From assembly GCA_030823955.1 (NCBI GenBank), contig JAVBYO010000011.1, forward strand, positions 38,081 through 102,080: 64,000 nucleotides of DNA, written 5' to 3'. Source of the DNA: Gallionellaceae bacterium (GTDB lineage: Bacteria > Pseudomonadota > Gammaproteobacteria > Burkholderiales > Gallionellaceae). Each line of letters begins with the position of its first letter. Position 1 is the first letter of the stretch. Below are positions 55,969 to 64,000 of this stretch, in pieces. The notes under the pieces were generated by a model. That model was not told where the DNA came from, ran no database searches, and was given only the letters and a program-made list of their open reading frames with translations. The translations under genes and the position numbers were made by a program.

Positions 55969-57164
55969 AGGTTGGCTGGCAAACGAAGAAGCTTGGCGAA
56001 GTCTGCGATTTTCTTAATCGCGGCATCTCGCCAAAGTATCTTGAAGAGGGCGGCGTATGTGTTCTCAATCAGAAGTGCATCCGTGAACACGCGGTTAATT
56101 ATGATTTAGCGCGACGGCATGATGCTCAGGTTAAGTCGGTAAGCGAGGAGCGTTACGTTCAACTTGGCGATGTGCTGGTGAACTCAACTGGTACCGGCAC
56201 ACTTGGTCGAGTTGCTCAAGTGCGCGAAGAGCCAGTTGAACCAACAACTGTCGATTCGCACGTAACTATCGTTCGTCCTCAGACGGGAATGTTTCATCTC
56301 GATTTTTTTGGTTACATGCTGATAGTAATCGAGGAGGCAATCAAAGAGGCTGGTGAAGGCTGTGGCGGACAAACCGAACTTGCTCGCTCCGTATTGGCAG
56401 AGCGATTTTCAGTAAATTATCCAAACTCAATTTCCGAACAGCAGCGCATCGTCGGTATTCTCGACGATGCGTTTGACGGCATCGCCACCGCCAAAGCCAA
56501 CGCCGAACACAACCTGCAAAACGCCCGCGCCCTGTTCGAAAGCCACCTGCAATCCGTCTTTACCCAGCGCGGCGAGGGATGGATGGAAAAACGTATCGAG
56601 GAAATCGGGATAACGCAGACAGGCTCAACACCAAAGACATCGGATAAGAAGAATTTCGGTGACTTCATTCCATTTGTAAAACCGGCAGACTTTAATACTG
56701 ATGGTTCGTTGAACTATGAGAATGATGGGCTGAGTGAGCAGGGTTTCGTGCAGGCTCGTAAAGTTTCGGAGGGTTCTGTACTAATGGTTTGCATTGGCGC
56801 AACGATAGGCAAGTGCGGCTGGTGCGACCGTGACATAACCACGAATCAACAAACTAATGCGCTGACTCCAACTGAGGGGGCATCGTTTAAGTTTATTTAC
56901 TACCAAATGCTGACTGAAGATTTTCAGCGGCGCGTAATTCATGGCTCTGGGCAAGCTACGCTGCCAATTATCAATAAGTCAAAGTGGAGTGCTCTTACGG
57001 TTTGGTTGCCCCCAACTTTGGATGAACAAGAGCAGATTGTCGCCAAACTCGACGCCCTCCGCGAAGAAACCCAACGCCTCGAATCCCTCTACCAGCGCAA
57101 ACTCGCCGCCCTAGCCGAGCTGAAGAAATCACTGCTGCATCAGGCGTTCAGCGGGGCGTTGTGA
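55965..57164 (+). CDS. hsdS: type I restriction-modification specificity subunit HsdS
   Basis: A 399-residue specificity subunit with two target recognition domains (TRD1 ~residues 5-150, TRD2 ~205-350), each followed by a conserved helical spacer (SEQQRIVGILDDAFDGIATAKANAEHNLQNARALFESHLQSVF and DEQEQIVAKLDALREETQRLESLYQRKLAALAELKKSLLHQAF). The TRDs are visibly AT-rich and the spacers GC-rich, the mosaic expected from domain swapping. It determines the two half-sites bound by the complex. No phase-variable repeat is seen. Confidence 0.95.
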   Translation: MKVGWQTKKLGEVCDFLNRGISPKYLEEGGVCVLNQKCIREHAVNYDLARRHDAQVKSVSEERYVQLGDVLVNSTGTGTLGRVAQVREEPVEPTTVDSHVTIVRPQTGMFHLDFFGYMLIVIEEAIKEAGEGCGGQTELARSVLAERFSVNYPNSISEQQRIVGILDDAFDGIATAKANAEHNLQNARALFESHLQSVFTQRGEGWMEKRIEEIGITQTGSTPKTSDKKNFGDFIPFVKPADFNTDGSLNYENDGLSEQGFVQARKVSEGSVLMVCIGATIGKCGWCDRDITTNQQTNALTPTEGASFKFIYYQMLTEDFQRRVIHGSGQATLPIINKSKWSALTVWLPPTLDEQEQIVAKLDALREETQRLESLYQRKLAALAELKKSLLHQAFSGAL

Positions 57165-57171
57165 AGTCGAG

Positions 57172-57243
57172 GACCATTTTTCCCAAATGGGAAAAATGGT
57201 CTTGTGGTTGGCAGACCATATCGAGCTTGTCCTCGATATGGTT
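57172..57243. repeat. two adjacent long hairpins after hsdS
   Basis: GACCATTTTTCCCA/TGGGAAAAATGGTC (57172-57185 and 57188-57201) is a perfect 14-bp inverted repeat with two central bases. ACCATATCGAG/CTCGATATGGT (57215-57225 and 57232-57242) is a second 11-bp pair with a 6-nt loop. Each is flanked by GACC. More short inverted repeats (CATCGACA/TGTCGATG) follow to 57360. They could be operators, recombination sites or a terminator separating hsdMS from the toxin-antitoxin genes. Confidence 0.6.
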
Positions 57244-57393
57244 CGGATGTGATAAGAAATCGCCATTTTTTGAACATATCGCCTGCGACGTGATAAGAAA
57301 ATCCCGTTTTCTATACATGTCCGCGCCATCGACACATTGTCAGAATATGTCGATGAATCACGAAAAAATCGACACATCGCAATATTCATGGTG

Positions 57394-57440
57394 TTGCATG
57401 TAACGCAAAAGCTGGCTACCATGCGTTTCATGTAACGCAT
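57394..57440 (+). promoter_or_regulatory. promoter and operator repeats of the mazEF-like operon
   Basis: CATGTAACGCA occurs twice as direct repeats (57397-57407 and 57429-57439), 32 bp apart, about three helical turns. The second is part of a perfect 7-bp inverted repeat ATGCGTT/AACGCAT (57421-57427 and 57434-57440) that ends just before the antitoxin ribosome site TTTGGAGG. A weak promoter (TTGCAT, 17 bp, TACCAT) lies across the region. This is the layout expected for autorepression by an antitoxin. Confidence 0.6.
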
Positions 57441-57454
57441 ATTTGGAGGTCATT

Positions 57455-57667
57455 ATGAGAGTCAGCACATCAGAGCGAGTACAAAAGCATCGTGCAGCTT
57501 TGCGCGAATCTGGCCTGCGTCCTGTGCAGATTTGGGTGCCAGATACACGACGTGCGGGTTTTGCAGAAGAGTGTCGCCGCCAGTCTCAATTATTGTTGGG
57601 TGATGCTCATGAACGAGAAACTGCCGATTGGCTTGAGCAAGCAGGTGACCGCGAGGGCTGGCAATGA
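57455..57667 (+). CDS. MazE-like antitoxin (DUF3018 family)
   Basis: A 70-residue protein beginning MRVSTSERVQKHRAALRESGLRPVQIWVPDTRR, the DUF3018 pattern of MazE-type antitoxins. A ribbon-helix-helix-like N-terminus is followed by an acidic C-terminus (GDAHERETADWLEQAGDREGW) that would bind the toxin. ATG at 57455 has GGAGG at good spacing; the TTG at 57443 is within that site. Overlaps the toxin gene by ATGA. Confidence 0.85.
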   Translation: MRVSTSERVQKHRAALRESGLRPVQIWVPDTRRAGFAEECRRQSQLLLGDAHERETADWLEQAGDREGWQ

Positions 57668-57987
57668 GGCGTGGCGATCTGGTGACGGTGGCTTTGCAGG
57701 GTGATCTAGGCAAGCCACGTCCTGCATTGGTCATCCAGTCAGATTTGTTTGACTCGCATCCTTCCGTAACGATTCTGCCCGTGACGAGTGAGTTACGCGT
57801 TGCGCCGCTGTTTCGTATTGCGGTGAGCCCATCAGAGTTGAATGGTTTGGCTAAATCTTCGCAGGTGATGGTGGATAAGCCGCAGTCGATCTCGCGTGAA
57901 AAAATCGGCGCGGTGATCGGTCATCTGGATGATGAGACGATGCTGGCGGTGAATCGGGCGCTGGCGGTTTTCCTTGGATTTGCTTGA
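57664..57987 (+). CDS. MazF/PemK-like endoribonuclease toxin
   Basis: A 107-residue MazF/PemK-fold toxin: MRRGDLVTVALQGDLGKPRPALVIQSD at the N-terminus and SSQVMVDKPQSISREKIGAVIGHLDDETM later match the family's conserved beta-strands, including the typical R-P-A-LVIQ and VDKxxSI segments. It would cleave mRNA when free of the antitoxin. It is placed inside the restriction operon, between hsdS and hsdR, 37 bp before hsdR, and is probably a locus-stabilising module. Confidence 0.9.
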   Translation: MRRGDLVTVALQGDLGKPRPALVIQSDLFDSHPSVTILPVTSELRVAPLFRIAVSPSELNGLAKSSQVMVDKPQSISREKIGAVIGHLDDETMLAVNRALAVFLGFA

Positions 57988-58024
57988 CGCATAACTTGAC
58001 CCACACTTGACTCATTTTGATTAA

Positions 58025-60724
58025 ATGAACGAAGCCGAAACCCGCGCCGAACATATCGACCCCGCCCTGAAAGCCGCAGGCTGGGGCGTGGTGGAGGGCA
58101 GCCGCGTGATGCGCGAATACCGCATCACCGAGGGGCGCTTGCAAGGGGCTGGGCAGCGCAGCAAGCCGGAGATTGCGGACTATGTGCTGGTGTATCGCAA
58201 CCACAAGCTGGCGGTGGTGGAGGCGAAACGCCGCGACCTGCCTTACACCGAAGGGCTGGCGCAGGCCAAGCAGTATGCGGGCAAGATCGGTGCGCGTTTT
58301 ACCTATGCCACCAACGGGCTGCGCATCTATGGCGTGGATATGCAGAGCGGGGCGGAAGGCGATGTTGATGCCTATCCATCGCCCGAAGAGTTGTGGAATC
58401 GTACCTTTGCCGTGGCGAACGACTGGCGCGAACGCTTTGCCGCTGTGCCGTTCGAGGACAAGGGCGGCATGTGGGGTTCGCGCTACTACCAGGACAGCGC
58501 GGTCAACAATGTGCTGGAGGCAATTGCCGATAACCAGCAGCGCATTCTGCTGACGCTGGCGACGGGCACGGGCAAGACTTTCATCGCGTTCCAGTTGGCG
58601 TGGAAGTTGTTCAAGTCGCGCTGGAACCTGAAGCGCGACGGGGCGCGCCAGCCGCGCATCCTGTTTCTTGCCGACCGCAACATTCTGGCGGATCAGGCGT
58701 ACAACTCGTTCTCTGCATTCCCCGAAGATGCGCTGGTGCGCATTGCGCCGGATGATATTCGCAAGAAGGGGCGGGTGCCGAAGAATGGGAGTGTGTTTTT
58801 TACGATTTTCCAAACCTTCGCTTCGACAGGCTCAGCGACCGGGGCTTCATCCGAAATAGCGGAGCTGAATGATTTTTCAGAGGTGCGAACGATTCAGTCA
58901 GCCTATGGATATATGTATATCCTGCAATGTGCAGACGATAGTTTCTATGTTGGAAGTACCAAAAATCTAGAATCACGAATCGATGAGCACAATCGCGGGG
59001 AAGGCTCAAAACATACAAAGGCGCGATGTCCAGTAAAGTTAGTTTACTACGAGGCTTTTGATCGAATTGACGAAGCTTTTGCGAGAGAAAAGCAGGTGCA
59101 GGGTTGGAGTCGCGCTAAGAAGATTGCTTTGATTAACGGCAACACTGATTTGCTTCGAAAGCTATCCAGGGCTTCGACAAGCTCACCCACCGCACCTGAC
59201 GTGGCGCCGGTCCCTGAGCCTGTCGAAGGGTATTTCGGTGAGTACCCGCCTGACTTCTTTGATTTCATCATTATCGACGAGTGCCATCGCGGTGGCGCGA
59301 ATGATGAAAGCACCTGGCGCGGCATCCTTGAATACTTTGCCCCTGCGGTGCAGCTTGGCCTGACCGCCACGCCCAAACGTAAAGACAACGCCGACACCTA
59401 CGCCTACTTCGGCGAGCCGGTGTATGTGTATTCGCTCAAAGAAGGTATTAACGACGGCTTCCTCACGCCGTTCCGCGTGAAGCAGTACGCGACCACGCTG
59501 GACGAATACCGCTTTACCTCGGACGACAACCTAATCGAGGGCGAGATTGAGGCGGGCAAGCTGTACGAGGAAAAGGATTTCAACCGCAGCATCGAGATTG
59601 TGGAGCGCGAAAAATATCGCGTGAAGCTTTTTATGGAAGCGATCAACCAGCGCGAGAAGACGCTGGTGTTTTGTGCCAATCAGGCGCACGCGCTGCTGGT
59701 GCGCGACCTCATCAATCAGTTGAAGACGGTCAGCACCGATCCGCTGTATTGCGTGCGGGTGACGGCGAACGACGGTGCGCTGGGCGAACAATACCTGCGC
59801 GACTTTCAGGATAACGAGAAAAGCATCCCGACCATCCTTACGACTTCGCAGAAACTTTCCACCGGGGTTGATGCGCGCAACGTGCGCAACATTGTGCTGA
59901 TGCGTCCGATCAATTCGATGATCGAGTTCAAGCAGATCATCGGGCGCGGCACGCGGCTGTATGACGGCAAAGACTACTTCACCATTTACGACTTTGTGAA
60001 GGCGCACAAGCTGTTCAACGATCCGGAGTGGGATGGTGAGGCGGAGGTGGATAACGGCGGCGATAAAGTGTTTCCGCCAATCGAGCCAAGGACACCGCCG
60101 GAGGCAAAACAGCCGCGTCCTGATTACGAAAGCAAGCCCAAGGTGCGCGTGAAGTTGCGTGACGGCAAGGAGCGCACCATCCAGCACATTTCGGTAACGA
60201 CTTTCTGGGGGCCGGATGGCAAGCCGATTTCGTCGTCGGAGTTTATGACCCTGCTGTTCGGTCAGTTGCCGGAGTTTTTTAGGGACGAAGACGAGTTGCG
60301 TGCCTTGTGGAGTTTGCCTGATACGCGCAAGAAGCTGCTGGAAGGCTTGGCCGAGAAAGGCTTTGGCAAAGATCAGCTAGGCGAAATGCAGAAAATCATC
60401 GACGCCGAGAACAGTGACCTGTTCGACGTGCTGGCGCATGTGGCTTTTGCCCTGCAGCCGATCACGCGCAAAGAGCGCGCAGCATCGGCACACAAAGAGA
60501 TACACGATCATTTCAGCGACAAGCAGCAAGCCTTCCTCGGCTTTGTACTCGCGCACTACGTGCATGAAGGTGTGGAAGAGTTGGAGCAGGAGAAGCTAAC
60601 CAAACTGCTGCGCTTGAAATACCACGACTCTATCCCTGATGCAGTCGCGGATCTGGGTGGTGATATCGGCGTGATCCGTAATCTGTTTTCCGGCTTTCAG
60701 CGCTACTTGTATCAGGGGCTGTAA
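58025..60724 (+). CDS. hsdR: type I restriction endonuclease subunit HsdR with internal GIY-YIG insertion
   Basis: An 899-residue motor/nuclease subunit. The N-terminal PD-(D/E)xK site is visible (IADYVLVYRNHKLAVVEAKRRD; E66-A-K68). The helicase has Walker A ATGTGKTF (~181), motif II DECH (~418) and later SF2 motifs (TTSQKLSTGVDARNVRNIVLMRP, IIGRGTRLYDGKDYF). Between FFTIFQTF and YFGEYPPDFFD, normally nearly contiguous in this family, lie ~136 extra residues carrying a GIY-YIG domain. Removing them gives ~763 residues, the usual size. The frame stays open through the insertion, so a fusion protein would be made; activity is unknown. Confidence 0.92.
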   Translation: MNEAETRAEHIDPALKAAGWGVVEGSRVMREYRITEGRLQGAGQRSKPEIADYVLVYRNHKLAVVEAKRRDLPYTEGLAQAKQYAGKIGARFTYATNGLRIYGVDMQSGAEGDVDAYPSPEELWNRTFAVANDWRERFAAVPFEDKGGMWGSRYYQDSAVNNVLEAIADNQQRILLTLATGTGKTFIAFQLAWKLFKSRWNLKRDGARQPRILFLADRNILADQAYNSFSAFPEDALVRIAPDDIRKKGRVPKNGSVFFTIFQTFASTGSATGASSEIAELNDFSEVRTIQSAYGYMYILQCADDSFYVGSTKNLESRIDEHNRGEGSKHTKARCPVKLVYYEAFDRIDEAFAREKQVQGWSRAKKIALINGNTDLLRKLSRASTSSPTAPDVAPVPEPVEGYFGEYPPDFFDFIIIDECHRGGANDESTWRGILEYFAPAVQLGLTATPKRKDNADTYAYFGEPVYVYSLKEGINDGFLTPFRVKQYATTLDEYRFTSDDNLIEGEIEAGKLYEEKDFNRSIEIVEREKYRVKLFMEAINQREKTLVFCANQAHALLVRDLINQLKTVSTDPLYCVRVTANDGALGEQYLRDFQDNEKSIPTILTTSQKLSTGVDARNVRNIVLMRPINSMIEFKQIIGRGTRLYDGKDYFTIYDFVKAHKLFNDPEWDGEAEVDNGGDKVFPPIEPRTPPEAKQPRPDYESKPKVRVKLRDGKERTIQHISVTTFWGPDGKPISSSEFMTLLFGQLPEFFRDEDELRALWSLPDTRKKLLEGLAEKGFGKDQLGEMQKIIDAENSDLFDVLAHVAFALQPITRKERAASAHKEIHDHFSDKQQAFLGFVLAHYVHEGVEELEQEKLTKLLRLKYHDSIPDAVADLGGDIGVIRNLFSGFQRYLYQGL
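58821..59228 (+). mobile_element. REP-bounded GIY-YIG nuclease element inserted in frame in hsdR
   Basis: A 408-bp segment (exactly 136 codons) is bounded by inverted copies of CTTCGACAGGCTCAG-x-GACCGG (58821-58842 and 59207-59228; 21 of 22 match, outer 15 perfect). A third copy, CTTCGACAAGCTCA (59172-59185), forms a REP-like palindrome with the right end. Between them is a GIY-YIG domain at hsdR residues ~295-388: GYMY (M297), FYVG (308-310), the LESRI arginine and the catalytic Glu355 in REKQVQGW. The domain is AT-richer than flanking hsdR. The translated repeat at the right end (ASTSSPT...PVPEPVEG) is the usual translation of such REPs. Confidence 0.85.
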
Positions 60725-60736
60725 GCGAGCCGCGCA

Positions 60737-60943
60737 TCAATAATGCGGCGGCCTTTCGTTCGCAGGCATTCCCCCGTTACCCGCCTCTTCCAGTGCTTCG
60801 ATGTGTCTTGCGAGTGAGGCGCAGATGGCTTCGAGGCGTTCGATCTTTTGTTGCTGCTGATACACCGTTTTGTTCAGCTCTTCGGTCAGGTCTTCCAGCA
60901 AGGTGATCTTGGATTCGAGGTCGATTAGGCGTTCTTCATTCAT
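60737..60943 (-). CDS. slyX: SlyX family protein
   Basis: A 68-residue coiled-coil protein with the SlyX pattern: ERLIDLESKITLLEDLTEELNKTVYQQQQKIERLE, ending in PPHY. Function is not established. It is convergent with hsdR, with only 12 bp between the stop codons, and marks the right edge of the accessory block. A GC-rich imperfect hairpin (GCCGCGCAT...ATGCGGCGGC, ~60729-60752) overlaps both ends and may act as terminator. Confidence 0.9.
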   Translation of the reverse strand: MNEERLIDLESKITLLEDLTEELNKTVYQQQQKIERLEAICASLARHIEALEEAGNGGMPANERPPHY

Positions 60944-61156
60944 GGGGCGATCCTGAGGCTGGGCAGTTGGCGGGTGAGGGTGGGCATTCTAGCGCGGGAG
61001 CGTGGCTTGCACTCGGGGAACGTGCCGGAAAGGCGACGGACTGAATGTTAACGGGTTTATCCCTGTTCCCCTTGTATCACTCCGCCCATTTCGTCCCCCG
61101 CCCGATTGACGCTATAATCCGTCCCCCGAATCAACCTGCTTTCGAGCTAGCGCAGC
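60944..61156 (+). promoter_or_regulatory. hemA upstream region with likely sigma-70 promoter
   Basis: This divergent gap between slyX and hemA holds a consensus TATAAT at 61113-61118, about 38 bp before the hemA start. The matching -35 is poor (TTTCGT at about 18 bp); TTGACG lies too close to the -10 to be the partner. No gene is seen. Confidence 0.4.
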
Positions 61157-62410
61157 ATGCATCTATTCGCTTTTGGCCTAAATCATCAGACTGCCCCGCT
61201 TGAGGTGCGCGAGCAGCTCGCGTTCAATGTGGACGGGATGGATTCGGCTTTGCGCGATCTGGTGGGCAATGGCGCGGCCAAAGAGGCGACTATCCTTTCC
61301 ACCTGCAATCGCACCGAGGTGTATTGCAGCACCAGCGTGCCGACGCAGGCGATAGACTGGCTGGCGACTTACCACCAGCTTCCCGCCAACGACATCAAGC
61401 CCTACATCTACCAGTTACCGCAGGAGCAGGCGGTCAAACACGCTTTCCGCGTGGCGAGCGGGCTGGATTCGATGGTGCTGGGCGAGCCGCAGATCCTGGG
61501 GCAGATGAAACAGGCGGTGCGGCAGGCCGAACAGGCGGGCACGCTGGGTTTTCTGCTGCACAAACTTTTTCAGCGCACTTTTTCGGTGGCGAAGGATGTG
61601 CGCACGCAGACCGAGATCGGCGCGAATCTGGTGTCGATGGCGGCGGCGGCAGTGAAGCTGGCGGAACGTATCTTCCCGTCCATCGAGGAGCAGCGTGTGT
61701 TGTTCATCGGTGCGGGCGAGATGATCGAATTGAACGCGGTGCATTTTGCGGCACGTGGCCCCAAACACATCACCGTGGCGAACCGCACGCTGGATCGTGC
61801 GCAGGCGCTGGCGCGGCGTATCAACGGCCATGCCATCACGCTGACCGAGTTGCCGGAGCAACTGGCACAACACGACATCATCGTTTCCTGTACCGCGAGC
61901 CAGTTGCCTATCCTGGGCAAGGGCATGGTGGAGCGCGCGCTCAAGGCGCGTAAACACCGTCCGCTGTTCATCGTCGATCTGGCGGTGCCGCGCGATGTGG
62001 AAAAAGAAGTGGCCGAGCTGGACGATGTGTTCCTGTACACCGTGGACGACCTCGCCGAGGTGGTGCGCGACGGTCTGGATGCGCGTCAGGGTGCGGTGAA
62101 AGAGGCCGAAGTCATCATCGATTCCGGCGTGAACGAATTCCTGCACTGGATGGAGTCGCGCGAGGTGGTGCCGACCATACGCACGCTGCGCGACCATGCC
62201 GAGCGGCAACGCCGCAGCGAGATGGAAAAGGCGCTGCGCCTGCTGGCCAAGGGCGAGTCACCGGAGAAGGTGCTGGAATCTTTCGGCAACGCACTGACCA
62301 ATAAATTCCTGCATGCGCCGACACAGACACTGAACCAGGCACAGGCCGCCGAACGCGAAGCGCTGCTCGATGCCGTGCACCGCATCTATCACCTGCATAC
62401 CCCCGAATGA
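61157..62410 (+). CDS. hemA: glutamyl-tRNA reductase
   Basis: A 417-residue NADPH enzyme that reduces glutamyl-tRNA to glutamate-1-semialdehyde, the first committed step of C5 tetrapyrrole synthesis. Shown by [17 protein letters not shown], the catalytic Cys in [39 protein letters not shown] and the C-terminal dimerisation helix. With hemC and hemD at the other end of the window it completes early heme steps. It overlaps prfA (ATGA). Confidence 0.97.
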   Translation: MHLFAFGLNHQTAPLEVREQLAFNVDGMDSALRDLVGNGAAKEATILSTCNRTEVYCSTSVPTQAIDWLATYHQLPANDIKPYIYQLPQEQAVKHAFRVASGLDSMVLGEPQILGQMKQAVRQAEQAGTLGFLLHKLFQRTFSVAKDVRTQTEIGANLVSMAAAAVKLAERIFPSIEEQRVLFIGAGEMIELNAVHFAARGPKHITVANRTLDRAQALARRINGHAITLTELPEQLAQHDIIVSCTASQLPILGKGMVERALKARKHRPLFIVDLAVPRDVEKEVAELDDVFLYTVDDLAEVVRDGLDARQGAVKEAEVIIDSGVNEFLHWMESREVVPTIRTLRDHAERQRRSEMEKALRLLAKGESPEKVLESFGNALTNKFLHAPTQTLNQAQAAEREALLDAVHRIYHLHTPE

Positions 62411-63489
62411 AACCCAGTATCGCTGCCAAACTCGCCCAGCTCGCCGAGCGGCTGGACGAGGTGAACACGCTGTTGAGCAGCGAGGATGCGACGCGCGATA
62501 TGGATGGTTTCCGCAAGCTGAACCGCGAGCGCACCGAGATCGAGCCGGTGGTGGCGTTGTTCCATGCCTATCAGGCTTGCGAGTCCGACATCGCCACCGC
62601 GCAGGAGATGGCGGGTGATCCCGAGATGCGCGAGTTCGCCGATGCCGAGATCAAGGCCGGACGCGAGAAGCTGGAGCAGCTCGAAATCGAATTGCAGAAA
62701 CAACTACTGCCGAAAGACCCCAACGACGAGCGTAATGTGTTCCTCGAAGTGCGCGCCGGAACCGGCGGCGACGAGGCGGCTATCTTTGCGGGCGATATCT
62801 TCCGTATGTATACCCGTTTCGCCGAGCGTCGCCGCTGGCAAGTGGAGGTCATTTCCGAGAGCTTGGGCGAGATGGGCGGCTACAAGGAGGTCATCGCGCG
62901 TATCGTGGGGCAGGGCGCGTATTCGGTGCTGAAGTTCGAATCCGGCGCACACCGCGTGCAGCGTGTGCCCGCCACCGAGACGCAGGGACGTATCCATACC
63001 TCTGCCTGCACCGTGGCCATCCTGCCCGAGGCGGACGAGGTGGGCGAGGTGGAGCTGAATCCCGCCGATCTGCGCATCGATACCTTCCGTGCCAGCGGTG
63101 CGGGCGGCCAGCACATCAACAAGACCGATTCCGCCGTGCGTATCACCCACTTGCCCACCGGCACGGTGGTGGAATGCCAGGACGGGCGTTCGCAACACCA
63201 GAACAAGGCGCAGGCGCTGCGTGTGCTGGCCGCGCGTATCAAGGACAAACAGGAACAGGCCGCGCACAGCAAGATCGCCGCCGAGCGCAAGTCGCTGGTG
63301 GGCAGCGGCGACCGTTCCGAACGCATCCGCACCTACAATTTCCCGCAGGGGCGCGTCACCGACCACCGCATCAATCTCACCCTGTACAAGATGGATCACA
63401 TCATGGACGGCGACATCAGCGAACTGAGCAACGCGCTGATGGCCGAACATCAGGCCGAGCAATTGGCGGCGCTGGCCGAGGAAAGATGA
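62407..63489 (+). CDS. prfA: peptide chain release factor 1
   Basis: A 360-residue class I release factor for UAA/UAG. The GGQ motif is at residues 233-235 ([19 protein letters not shown]). The codon-recognition PxT region ([19 protein letters not shown]) and the N-terminal helices are standard for RF1. It overlaps the hemA stop. prmC, which methylates the GGQ Gln and usually follows prfA, is absent from this position. Confidence 0.97.
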   Translation: MKPSIAAKLAQLAERLDEVNTLLSSEDATRDMDGFRKLNRERTEIEPVVALFHAYQACESDIATAQEMAGDPEMREFADAEIKAGREKLEQLEIELQKQLLPKDPNDERNVFLEVRAGTGGDEAAIFAGDIFRMYTRFAERRRWQVEVISESLGEMGGYKEVIARIVGQGAYSVLKFESGAHRVQRVPATETQGRIHTSACTVAILPEADEVGEVELNPADLRIDTFRASGAGGQHINKTDSAVRITHLPTGTVVECQDGRSQHQNKAQALRVLAARIKDKQEQAAHSKIAAERKSLVGSGDRSERIRTYNFPQGRVTDHRINLTLYKMDHIMDGDISELSNALMAEHQAEQLAALAEER

Positions 63490-63550
63490 CAGGCACTAGG
63501 CCTTTTGGCATATTGACCGTCCGGCGCAGCCGCGTTAGTGTGCACCTCGC

Positions 63551-64000
63551 ATGATTCCCACCCCCTATTCTCCCGTGAAGATACTGGCAAATTTCAACAG
63601 CATCACCGTGCGGATCATCCTGTTCGGTTTTGCGATCCTGATACTTAGCGCGCTAGGACGCATCTATTTCCTGAGCGATTACCTGCGCAACGATCTCACC
63701 GAGCTGACCACCACACAACTCAGCTCTCTGGCGAACTACGCGGCGCGTGACGTGGACCATGACATCAACGAACGCGGCCGTCTGCTGGAACGCGTCTCGG
63801 CCAAGTTCTCGCCGGCACTGTTGAGCGATCCCGTGCGTATGCGCGACTGGTTGCGCGACCGGCATGAGGTGAATCCGCTGTTCTCGCTCGGCATGACGAT
63901 AATCGATCTGTCGGGGCGGGCAGTGGCGGACTATCCCGTCTTGCCGGGCCGGGTGGGGATGTCATATGCGGACCGTGAGTATTTCCAGCGGGCGTTGCAG
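63551..64000 (+). CDS. N-terminal part of a membrane-bound sensor with periplasmic Cache-like domain (truncated by window end)
   Basis: An ATG at 63551 opens 150 codons that run to the last base with no stop. The product has a short cytoplasmic N-terminus and a membrane helix at ~residues 18-38 (ITVRIILFGFAILILSALGRIYF). The periplasmic helical start of a dCache domain follows (LTTTQLSSLANYAARDVDHDINERGRLLERVSAKFSPALL), and then the PLFSLGMTIIDLSGRAVADYPVLPGRVGMSYADREYFQRAL pattern typical of Cache sensors. The output domain (kinase, GGDEF or MCP) is outside the window. It lies 61 bp after prfA; no strong ribosome site is seen. Confidence 0.8.
   Translation, partial: MIPTPYSPVKILANFNSITVRIILFGFAILILSALGRIYFLSDYLRNDLTELTTTQLSSLANYAARDVDHDINERGRLLERVSAKFSPALLSDPVRMRDWLRDRHEVNPLFSLGMTIIDLSGRAVADYPVLPGRVGMSYADREYFQRALQ

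Overview
This window looks like a chromosomal segment of a motile Gram-negative betaproteobacterium. The gene content (hemC-hemD-hemX-hemY, a P. aeruginosa-type flhA-flhF-flhG-fliA-motC-motD run, rpe-gph-trpE-trpG-trpD, hemA-prfA) and the many c-di-GMP proteins with oxygen- or heme-type sensors fit the Nitrosomonadales, perhaps a Gallionellaceae-like microaerophile. The taxonomic guess is inference from gene order and protein flavour; there is no rRNA gene to anchor it.

Layout. 1-1.6 kb: end of a type IV pilus locus (PilY1-like tail, minor pilin). 1.6-8.7 kb: ppc, and divergently the heme operon hemC, hemD, hemX, hemY, the last three joined by ATGA overlaps. 8.75-9.83 kb: two small gene cassettes with attC-like recombination sites and no integrase, wedged between hemY and flhB. 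10-30.6 kb: a large flagellar cluster: flhB, flhA, flhF, flhG, fliA, motC, motD; the opposite-strand flgM-flgN and flgA; then flgBCDEFGHIJ and flgKL. Two near-perfect sigma-28 promoters drive the late genes flgMN and flgKL. Chemotaxis genes, which lie between fliA and motC in P. aeruginosa, are absent here.

30.6-37.3 kb: ftsY-ftsE-ftsX on the minus strand, and a plus-strand unit of two M16 peptidase-like proteins, rsmD (which appears to start at an AUA codon), coaD and a 2[4Fe-4S] ferredoxin. 37.3-46.7 kb: three c-di-GMP proteins (one with a C-terminal hemerythrin, one PAS-PAS-GGDEF-EAL, one with a periplasmic CxxCH heme motif), a pentapeptide-repeat protein, a 2Fe-2S flavoreductase and an SDR protein. 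46.8-51.4 kb: rpe-gph-trpE-trpG-trpD with a previously unannotated trp leader peptide between gph and trpE. 51.5-54 kb: tRNA-Pro(CGG), ispB and an MHS-type transporter.

54.1-60.9 kb: an accessory block with a type I restriction-modification system (hsdM, hsdS, hsdR) interrupted by a MazEF-like toxin-antitoxin pair. The hsdR gene carries an in-frame insertion of a complete GIY-YIG nuclease domain bounded by REP-like inverted repeats. This is the most unusual feature of the window. 60.7-64 kb: slyX, hemA, prfA and the 5' part of a membrane sensor gene that runs off the end.

The strongest observations are the REP-bounded GIY-YIG domain inside hsdR, the trp leader with an anti-Shine-Dalgarno helix, the AUA-initiated rsmD, the two-cassette attC cluster, and a FlhG whose P-loop lysine is replaced by alanine.
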